Origin: UBA724 sp964229545 | Lineage (GTDB): Bacteria; Bacteroidota; Bacteroidia; Flavobacteriales; Flavobacteriaceae | Reading direction: 5' to 3' | Assembly (NCBI GenBank): GCA_964229545.1 | Contig: CAXRDP010000053.1 | Span: 1 to 7,953 of the forward strand | DNA: 7,953 nucleotides | Shown: positions 1 through 5,477 of the stretch, in pieces | How positions within the stretch are numbered: the stretch's first letter is position 1 | Layout: every line of letters begins with the position of its first letter | Translations under genes and position numbers: made by a program | The notes under the pieces: generated by a model | Told to the model about the DNA's origin: nothing | What the model saw: the letters and a program-made list of their open reading frames with translations, nothing else | Databases searched by the model: none

Positions 1-1227
1 GTTAAGGGTTGTAATCGCTGTATAAACATCTTTAGAAATCTCTTTTTTCTTGTTATCTAAAGAGGTGTGTTTGGGTATCTCTAAGGTCTGATTTTCTATG
101 ATATATTGTGCTTCTTCATAAGAAAATCTATGGTCAGAACAGATCACGGTTCTTCCAAACCACTCTTTGATTATATCACCAGCTGTATTAAGTGTAAACA
201 CTGCGGAAAAGGTATATTTTTCTTCATTTGGACGTAAGGAACAAACCATATTAGAAAGTTTTTCAGGTAACATAGGCACGACCCTGTCAACCAAATACAC
301 AGAAGTTCCACGAGAAAAAGCTTCTTGATCTAATAAAGAACCCTCTTGAACAAAATGTGACACATCTGCTATATGAATTCCTACTTCATAGATCCCTTTT
401 TGGAGTTCTCTAAAAGAGAGAGCGTCGTCAAAATCTTTGGCGTCTTTTGGGTCTATGGTAAAAGTTAAGATGTCACGAAAGTCCTTTCGTTTTTTTAACT
501 CTTGTGGCGTAATATCTGGGGATAATTTATCTGCTTCGCTTTCTATTTGATTTTCAAAGCGCCAAGGGAGTCCATGGGTGGCCATGATGCTGTGAATTTC
601 GGTTTCGTGGGTTCCTGGTGTCCCTAATATTTCAACAACTTTGGCTTGTGGAAATTTTGATTTTTTCTTCCATTCTATCATTTCCACCAATACACGGTCT
701 CCAACTTTGGCTTGAAGTGTGTTTTCTTTGGATATCAAAAAAAGTTGGTTGCTTATATTGTTGGGTTGTATACAGAAAATCTTATCAAAATTTTCTAGGG
801 TTCCAACAAAAGAGCTGCGACTTCTTTGAAGCACTTCCTCAATTTTTCCCTCTTTTTTGTTTTTGTTTCGTGAACGTATTAAAGAAAAAGAAACAGTATC
901 GCCATGGAAGGCTTGGTTTAAGTGTTTTCTATCAACAAAAACATCTGCTTCAAATTCTTCTGAAACTAGATACCCATTTCCACTAGATGTAAGATCTAGC
1001 ACCCCATTGAAAAAAAGCAATGTATTTTTGGCGCTGTACTTTCCTCTGTCTGTTTCTAAAATTTGCCCTTTTTGTTTTAATTTTTTTAAGGTTTTTATAA
1101 TATGGTTCCTTCCACTTGGGTCCTGGACGCTAAGACGGCTACAAATTTGTTTGTAGTTTAATGCCTTCCCTTGCGCAGCTTGCAGAACCTGTAAAACCTG
1201 ATTGTGTTTGTTGCTTTTCTTAGTCAT
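1..1227 (-). CDS. rnr: Ribonuclease R, N-terminal 409 residues (3' end outside window)
   Basis: This is a processive 3'-to-5' exoribonuclease of the RNase II/RNB family, which degrades structured RNA and takes part in rRNA, tRNA and mRNA quality control in the cytoplasm. Translation from the ATG at 1227 runs open to the left edge. Residues about 10-65 look like the RNase R winged-helix domain, and about 70-205 fit two cold-shock-like OB domains. The RNB catalytic domain starts near residue 250. Its signature TIDPKDAKDFDDA lies at residues 257-269, with the metal-binding aspartates D259, D265, D267 and D268 all present. It is followed by the family blocks GIHIADVSHFV, VYLVDRVVPMLPEKLSN and CSLRPNEEKYTFS. 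The rest of RNB and the C-terminal S1 domain lie beyond position 1. The N-terminal winged helix favours RNase R over RNase II. No Shine-Dalgarno sequence precedes the start. The gene is divergent from rpiB. Confidence 0.96.
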   Translation of the reverse strand, partial: MTKKSNKHNQVLQVLQAAQGKALNYKQICSRLSVQDPSGRNHIIKTLKKLKQKGQILETDRGKYSAKNTLLFFNGVLDLTSSGNGYLVSEEFEADVFVDRKHLNQAFHGDTVSFSLIRSRNKNKKEGKIEEVLQRSRSSFVGTLENFDKIFCIQPNNISNQLFLISKENTLQAKVGDRVLVEMIEWKKKSKFPQAKVVEILGTPGTHETEIHSIMATHGLPWRFENQIESEADKLSPDITPQELKKRKDFRDILTFTIDPKDAKDFDDALSFRELQKGIYEVGIHIADVSHFVQEGSLLDQEAFSRGTSVYLVDRVVPMLPEKLSNMVCSLRPNEEKYTFSAVFTLNTAGDIIKEWFGRTVICSDHRFSYEEAQYIIENQTLEIPKHTSLDNKKKEISKDVYTAITTLN

Positions 1228-1230
1228 GTT

Positions 1231-1259
1231 TTCAGGTAGCAAGTTAATCTATTCCTGAA
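1231..1259. repeat. Small inverted repeat TTCAGG/CCTGAA upstream of rnr
   Basis: TTCAGG at 1231-1236 is the exact reverse complement of CCTGAA at 1254-1259, with 17 bases between. The inner edge lies only a few bases upstream of the rnr start codon, so it would fall in the rnr mRNA leader or form a small operator. A 6-bp arm in AT-rich DNA can easily arise by chance, so no function is claimed. Confidence 0.25.
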
Positions 1260-1291
1260 CAATCATACCGAATAGTTTTCAGCTTCTTTCC

Positions 1292-1560
1292 TTATTAACA
1301 ATTATCATATTAATAAAGATAATTTTTAAAATATATTTCTTTGTTATTATAGTATGTTGATAGATACAATAACCCTTATTCTACTTCTTAAAACAGGTGT
1401 TAATAAACCAAGCTTTTAGTGTAAATAAAACAAAATATTATTTGATAAAACCCCACAAAAAGCTGTGTTATTAAAAAAACACCAGACTTATTCACATTTA
1501 TAAAAACATATAAACAACTACCTATTTATAAACTTATGAGAAACCTTTATTTTATTCACA
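1292..1560. other. Cluster of DnaA-box-like 9-mers
   Basis: TTATTCACA occurs twice on the plus strand (1488-1496 and 1552-1560) and fits the general DnaA-box form TTATNCACA exactly. Three more 9-mers differ from that form at one position: TTATTAACA at 1292-1300, TGTTAATAA (its reverse complement) at 1398-1406, and TGTAAATAA at 1420-1428. A very AT-rich block at about 1296-1355 could act as an easily melted element. This resembles an origin or a DnaA-binding/titration site, but dnaA is not adjacent and AT-rich spacers produce such words by chance. The functional call is inference only. Confidence 0.25.
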
Positions 1561-1575
1561 CCCATCACTACACTA

Positions 1576-1583
1576 TAAATTTG
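1576..1583 (+). promoter_or_regulatory. Possible Bacteroidota -7 box (TAnnTTTG) for rpiB
   Basis: TAAATTTG matches the Bacteroidota primary sigma -7 consensus TAnnTTTG and ends 24 bases before the rpiB ATG, which would give a leader of roughly 15-20 nt. A second match, TAATTTTG at 1585-1592, would leave an even shorter leader. Neither has a clear TTG-type -33 element at the usual distance; the bases there read TTTATTC or CCCAT. The orientation and position fit a promoter for rpiB and the following acetyltransferase gene, but the missing -33 element keeps confidence low. Confidence 0.35.
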
Positions 1584-1607
1584 GTAATTTTGTGACAAAG
1601 CAAACCC

Positions 1608-2042
1608 ATGAAAATAGCTATCGGCAACGACCACGCAGGAACACAATACAAACAAGAACTCATCCGATTACTGGAATCAGCAGGTCATACTGTTACTAAC
1701 CACGGAACAGATAATAACGAAAGCATGGATTATCCAGACACCATTCATCCTGTAGCTTCTCAGGTAGAAAAAAACCAAGCAGATTTAGGGATAATACTAT
1801 GTGGCAGCGGTAATGGTGCTAATATGACGGCGAACAAACACCAAGGCATTCGCTCAGCTCTGTGTTGGACGGAAGAAATCGCTCAACTTGCCCGACAACA
1901 CAATGATGCCAATATTTTAAGTATACCAGCACGTTTTGTTTCTTTAGAAGAAGCAAAAAAAATGACACTTGCTTTTATGAATACCCCTTTTGAAGGAGGC
2001 AGACATCAAAGAAGAGTAGATAAAATCCCTAATTGGTCATGA
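1608..2042 (+). CDS. rpiB: Ribose-5-phosphate isomerase B (RpiB/LacA/LacB family)
   Basis: This enzyme interconverts ribose 5-phosphate and ribulose 5-phosphate in the cytoplasmic non-oxidative pentose phosphate pathway. The 144-residue product has the normal family length and nearly every signature: GNDHAG at 6-11, DYPD at 41-44, CGSGNG at 65-70 with the probable catalytic Cys65, MTANKHQGIR at 73-82, RQHNDANILSIPARF at 96-110 with His98, and FEGGRHQRRV at 128-137 supplying phosphate-contacting His133 and Arg136. A cysteine at position 65 places it with the E. coli-type enzymes rather than the actinobacterial type, which uses a glutamate. The ATG is preceded by A-rich sequence with no Shine-Dalgarno site. 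Its TGA overlaps the ATG of the next gene, so the two are probably co-transcribed and translationally coupled. Allose-6-phosphate isomerase activity is possible, but no allose genes are nearby. Confidence 0.95.
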   Translation: MKIAIGNDHAGTQYKQELIRLLESAGHTVTNHGTDNNESMDYPDTIHPVASQVEKNQADLGIILCGSGNGANMTANKHQGIRSALCWTEEIAQLARQHNDANILSIPARFVSLEEAKKMTLAFMNTPFEGGRHQRRVDKIPNWS

Positions 2043-2482
2043 CCTGGCAAGTATTGGAGTGGGAAGAAATTACTCTAGATGTATTACAAGATATCTTTTC
2101 TCTACGTTCTGAAGTTTTTGTGGTTGAACAAAATTGTGTGTACCAAGACATAGACGGAAAAGACCCTAAAGCCACCCATGTTTTGGGTTATATAAAGAAC
2201 GACCTGGTTGCATACAGTCGATTCTTTAAGCCAGGTATATATTTCCCTCAAGCCTCTTTTGGAAGGGCAGCTGTTAAAAAAAAGCATAGAGGAAAAGGAT
2301 ACGGACATGAGTTGTTGGCGTATACACTAAAAGCTATGGGAGGAAATAAAGAAATTAAAATATCTGCCCAACATCATTTAAGTTCATTTTACCAATCTCA
2401 TGGTTTTGTTTCTAAAGGAGTACCTTATCTTGAGGATGGGATACCCCATATTGCTATGATCAAAGCGCCTTCCAAGAATTAA
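2039..2482 (+). CDS. ElaA-like GNAT family N-acetyltransferase
   Basis: This is a small cytoplasmic acetyl-CoA-dependent N-acyltransferase of the GNAT superfamily, ElaA subgroup; the substrate is unknown. I start it at the ATG at 2039, giving 147 residues. It forms an ATGA overlap with the rpiB stop, which I prefer to the TTG two codons upstream. ElaA-type features are LRSEVFVVEQ at 22-31, YQDIDGKD at 35-42 and the conserved His47. The acetyl-CoA pyrophosphate loop (motif A) is RGKGYG at 84-89. Motif B is seen in AQHHLSSFYQSHGF at 110-123, where Tyr118 sits at the usual general-acid position. The protein is full length for the family. Its 3' end overlaps the oppositely oriented rnpA by 23 bases, including both stop codons, so there is no intergenic terminator between them. 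Confidence 0.9.
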   Translation: MTWQVLEWEEITLDVLQDIFSLRSEVFVVEQNCVYQDIDGKDPKATHVLGYIKNDLVAYSRFFKPGIYFPQASFGRAAVKKKHRGKGYGHELLAYTLKAMGGNKEIKISAQHHLSSFYQSHGFVSKGVPYLEDGIPHIAMIKAPSKN

Positions 2483-2807
2483 GAACCTCAACCATTGCTT
2501 TGTCTATTTCATGAAATGGGGTTTCTGTTGTTCCGTTAAAAACAAAATACCCACAACCCCTAGGTTCTTCTCCTAAAATTTCCTTGTAATGTTGCCGAAA
2601 AGATTCTCTTAATCTTCTTTTCAATAAATTTCTTTCTACTGCTTTAGGAAATCTTTTTTTTGGTGCACCAAAAGCCACCTGAAAACCTTCGTCCGGCAGA
2701 CACTTGAAAGAGACTACTCCGTGCTGTATCCTTTTCCCCTTCTTAAAAAGCTGTTCAATAAGGCGGTCATCACACAAACGAAGTTTTTTTGGTAGTTTTT
2801 GGCTCAT
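2460..2807 (-). CDS. rnpA: Ribonuclease P protein component
   Basis: This is the basic protein subunit of RNase P. It binds the catalytic RNA (rnpB, not in this window) and helps remove 5' leaders from precursor tRNAs. The 115-residue product has the family pattern: an N-terminal LIEQLFKKGKRI segment (16-27), then VAFGAPKKRFPKAVERN leading into the RNR signature at 55-68 (KAVERN-LLKRRLRE), with Arg59, Asn60, Arg64 and Arg67 present. The C-terminal part, YFVFNGTTETPFHEI, also fits the fold. Its ATG overlaps the TGA of the M1 peptidase gene (ATGA at 2804-2807), so it should be expressed from that operon and be translationally coupled. The classical rpmH-rnpA-yidC arrangement is absent. I found no TAnnTTTG-type promoter just upstream. 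Its last 23 bases run antisense to the acetyltransferase gene. Confidence 0.94.
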   Translation of the reverse strand: MSQKLPKKLRLCDDRLIEQLFKKGKRIQHGVVSFKCLPDEGFQVAFGAPKKRFPKAVERNLLKRRLRESFRQHYKEILGEEPRGCGYFVFNGTTETPFHEIDKAMVEVLNSWKAL

Positions 2808-4612
2808 TCCACAACAAATACGTCATTACTTATATCTACATCAGCGACCAAACCTTCATCATTCAAACGAATGCTCTTTATTTTTCCTTTTCGTTCATCA
2901 ATTGTAAACACATAAGAAGGATCTACCCAACGCCAATCTGAAAGCGCGGTTACAACTTTCTCATCAAATGATTTTTCTCCTCGCATCATTTCCAATGGTA
3001 TATAGTACAATCTTTGGGTTCCATTGGTCAATTCCACAACAACTTCAACTGGCATTGGCATCTGCCCTACTCGAGTAAGAACAACCTCAGTCTTATTTCC
3101 TACAGAAATAACGTCCTCAATACCATAATCAATCGTTTTGGTGGTTTGTGTCCAATCATTCAAATACCATTCCAACTGCATACCCGAAACCTTTTCTGCT
3201 ACACGCTTAAAATCATTAGGGGTTGGGTGTGTAAATTTAAATTCATTGTAGTATCGCTTGATGGTAGAAAACAAATTTTCATAACCCATAATATACCCCA
3301 ATTGATTCAAGAAAATGGCCCCTTTTGAATAGCTACTTACACCATAGGCAAAATTGTGTTGAAAGCGATCTGCGTGCGTTGTCAAAGGCTCTTCCAAACC
3401 AGATGCGACCAATCGGAAATAGTTGTTATATGTGCCAGAAAGCAAACTTTCCTCACCACCTAAAATAGCATATTCAGCCAGTTGGTCGTAAAAAGACGTA
3501 AAGCCTTCGTCCATCCACGCGTGTTTGGACTCGTTGGTAGCCAACAAATGATGAAACCAGCTATGCGCCAATTCGTGAGCCGTTACCCCAAACAAACTCT
3601 TATATTTTCTCTCTCCAGTGATAAGCGTACACATGGGGTATTCCATACCGCCGTCTCCTCCTTGTAAAACGGAATATTGTTTGTACGGATAATCCCCTAT
3701 GTTTTCGTTAAAGAATTCCATCATTTTGATTGTATCTCCCTGTAGCTTTTTCCAGTTTTCCACAAGTTCAGGCTTGTCCAAATAGAAAAAATGTAGTTCC
3801 ACATCGTTAGGACCCGCAACCACATCATGAACATAATCTGGGTCGGCAGCCCAAGCGAAATCGTGCACACGAGGCGCCACAAAACGCCAAGAGAGCGTGG
3901 GTGTTTGGTGATCTATTTCTTTGTCTGTGTATCCATGACCTATGGCATCCGCGTTTTGAAGATAACCGGTACCGCCAACCACATATTCTTTATCTATCGT
4001 GATAGAAACATCAAAGCTACCCCACACCCCGTGAAACTCACGCCCTATATAAGGGTTTGGGTGCCAACCCTCATGGTCATACTCTGCCAACTTTGGGTAC
4101 CATTGTGTCATAGACAAATCCACGCCCTCTTTGTTGTTGCGACCACTTCGCCTAATCTGTAGAGGGACTTGGCCTTCGAATTCCATTTCCAAGACCGTGG
4201 AAGATTGTGGTAAAAGAGGCTCTGCAAGATCCACAACCAGTATGGTCTCTTCTTCAGAAAAATTCACGGTTTTTCCATCTTGAACTAGACTTAGAACATG
4301 TAAATACCCCACCTCATCAGGAGATAATTGTTGTATGCGGTCCACCACTCTGCCGTCGGGGTCTGCAATCGTACGCGAACGCACATCCATCTGGCTGTTT
4401 GGCTGGAAAGCATTAAAATAAAGGTGGTAAAACACACGCGATAGGGTATCAGGGGAGTGGTTGGTATACACAAGCTCTTGAGCGCCCGTGTATTTGAAAG
4501 TATTTACATCCATTTGAATGTCCATGATGTAATCCACTTCTTGTTGCCAATAGGCAGGGTTGGGATGTTGGGCAAGCCCAATCAAACAAAAAAGAAAAAT
4601 ACCATATTTCAT
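2804..4612 (-). CDS. M1 family zinc metallopeptidase (aminopeptidase N-like), secreted
   Basis: This is a gluzincin metallopeptidase expected to cleave peptides from the N-terminus outside the cytoplasm. Of 602 residues, the first 14 or so (one Lys, then a hydrophobic run ending GLA-Q) look like a short signal peptide without a lipobox. An N-terminal beta-rich domain spans about 20-230. The catalytic domain carries GGMEY at 321-325, in the place of the GxMEN substrate-binding motif, and the zinc site HELAH at 346-350 with the third ligand Glu369, giving the HExxH-18-E spacing. It ends with YSKG at 428-431, where Tyr428 is the probable transition-state tyrosine. All catalytic residues are intact. 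After about 500 comes a beta-rich tail; no type IX sorting domain is obvious. The gene lies 16 nt after the MBL hydrolase gene and overlaps rnpA by ATGA. Substrate preference is not readable. Confidence 0.92.
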   Translation of the reverse strand: MKYGIFLFCLIGLAQHPNPAYWQQEVDYIMDIQMDVNTFKYTGAQELVYTNHSPDTLSRVFYHLYFNAFQPNSQMDVRSRTIADPDGRVVDRIQQLSPDEVGYLHVLSLVQDGKTVNFSEEETILVVDLAEPLLPQSSTVLEMEFEGQVPLQIRRSGRNNKEGVDLSMTQWYPKLAEYDHEGWHPNPYIGREFHGVWGSFDVSITIDKEYVVGGTGYLQNADAIGHGYTDKEIDHQTPTLSWRFVAPRVHDFAWAADPDYVHDVVAGPNDVELHFFYLDKPELVENWKKLQGDTIKMMEFFNENIGDYPYKQYSVLQGGDGGMEYPMCTLITGERKYKSLFGVTAHELAHSWFHHLLATNESKHAWMDEGFTSFYDQLAEYAILGGEESLLSGTYNNYFRLVASGLEEPLTTHADRFQHNFAYGVSSYSKGAIFLNQLGYIMGYENLFSTIKRYYNEFKFTHPTPNDFKRVAEKVSGMQLEWYLNDWTQTTKTIDYGIEDVISVGNKTEVVLTRVGQMPMPVEVVVELTNGTQRLYYIPLEMMRGEKSFDEKVVTALSDWRWVDPSYVFTIDERKGKIKSIRLNDEGLVADVDISNDVFVVE

Positions 4613-4628
4613 AACAGATAATTTGAGG

Positions 4629-5474
4629 TTAAAAATAATCTTCTAATGCGTGTTTCGATTTTAAACGAACCCCTTTTTCGGTATGTTGCACACGCACCAA
4701 GGGGTTGTGAGCGTCGTGTTCTAAATAAAGCAAAAAATTTTTGTCTGCGGCCTGCTGTAAAAACCGCTCCTTTTCTACCATGGTTATCAAAGGTCGTGTG
4801 TCATACCCCATCACATAGGGAACAGGAATGTGGCCGGCAGTAGGAAGCAAATCTGCAGCGAAAACAAGCGTTTCACCTTTGTAAGGAATCAAAGGTATCA
4901 TTTGTTTTTCGGTATGCCCATCCACAAAAAGAACCTCAAACCCCAAAGGCGTAGAAGCCACATCTTCAGCATGGGGGATAAAATGCAAATGCCCCGATTG
5001 TTCTATAGGCAAAAGGTTTTCTTCTAAAAAAGAAGCCTTTTCTCGAGCGTTGGGACGTATGGCCCAATCCCAATGGGCTTGATTGCTCCAAACTTTTGCG
5101 TTTGGAAAAACCAACTCAAAACCACCACCGCTTCTTTTGACACACCCACCACAGTGGTCAAAGTGCAAATGGGTCAGGAAAACATCTGTAATATCTTCAG
5201 CTGAAAAACCTGCTTGCTTGATAGAGCGCAACAAGCTGTCATTCCCCCAAGGCTTGTAGTAAGAAAAAAACTTTTCACTTTGTTTGTCTCCCATACCACT
5301 ATCAATAAGGATAAGGCGATCGCCATTTTCAATAAGCAAACAGCGCGCCGCCAAATCTATCAGGTTGTCTTTATCGGCTGGGTTGGTGCGTTGCCACAAA
5401 CTTTTGGGCACCACACCAAACATAGCCCCACCGTCGAGCTTAAAGTTACCGGCTGAAATAGGGTGCAAGATCAT
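4629..5474 (-). CDS. MBL-fold metallo-hydrolase, lactonase-like subgroup
   Basis: This is a probable cytoplasmic dinuclear-zinc hydrolase of the metallo-beta-lactamase superfamily. The 281-residue product has no signal peptide. Its metal site is complete: HLHFDH at 102-107 (His102, His104, Asp106, His107), DGH at 185-187 (His187), Asp208 in AADLLP, and His253 in LEHD. The DSGMG block at 58-62 precedes the metal motif, as is usual. The order and spacing resemble the AiiA/lactonase-type branch, which contains N-acyl-homoserine lactonases, but many members act on other esters or lactones, so no substrate is assigned. The gene starts 3 nt after the permease stop and ends 16 nt before the M1 peptidase gene, which places it in the middle of an operon. 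No luxI/luxR-like gene is in view. No Shine-Dalgarno sequence is seen; the start context is AT-rich. Confidence 0.9.
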   Translation of the reverse strand: MILHPISAGNFKLDGGAMFGVVPKSLWQRTNPADKDNLIDLAARCLLIENGDRLILIDSGMGDKQSEKFFSYYKPWGNDSLLRSIKQAGFSAEDITDVFLTHLHFDHCGGCVKRSGGGFELVFPNAKVWSNQAHWDWAIRPNAREKASFLEENLLPIEQSGHLHFIPHAEDVASTPLGFEVLFVDGHTEKQMIPLIPYKGETLVFAADLLPTAGHIPVPYVMGYDTRPLITMVEKERFLQQAADKNFLLYLEHDAHNPLVRVQHTEKGVRLKSKHALEDYF

Positions 5475-5477
5475 TTT

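Larger units (their letters stand above)
1228..1607. other. AT-rich divergent intergenic region between rnr and rpiB
   Basis: These 380 bases hold no convincing gene on either strand, and stop codons are frequent in all frames. The stretch is far richer in A and T than the flanking genes, most extremely at about 1292-1355. It contains five 9-mers at or near the DnaA-box consensus (separate entry), two copies of ATTTATAAA at 1496-1504 and 1524-1532, and a small inverted repeat just before rnr. A Bacteroidota-type -7 box lies before rpiB. It must carry the promoters of both divergent genes, but I found no full TAnnTTTG match on the minus strand for rnr. No tRNA-like or riboswitch-like fold was recognised by eye. 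Confidence 0.75.

Noticed and set aside
618..1156. Plus-strand open frames opposite rnr
   Set aside because: Low-complexity, Phe/Leu/Ser-rich translations that are antisense shadows of the clear RNase R frame.
2033..2038. TTG start two codons upstream for the acetyltransferase
   Set aside because: The ATG at 2039 gives a standard ATGA overlap with the rpiB stop and a normal ElaA-type N-terminus.
2436..2449. ATGGG-ATAC-CCCAT hairpin near the end of the acetyltransferase gene
   Set aside because: Only a 5-bp stem, inside coding sequence and with no T tract on either side, so it does not make a credible bidirectional terminator.
2507..2518. 12-bp palindrome ATTTCATGAAAT
   Set aside because: It lies within the rnpA coding sequence, has no loop or T tract and no partner copy, so chance is the simplest explanation.
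4890..4897. TACCTTTG (minus strand) matching the TAnnTTTG consensus inside the MBL hydrolase gene
   Set aside because: It is about 280 bp upstream of the M1 gene, has no -33 element at the right spacing, and such 8-mers are expected by chance in coding DNA.
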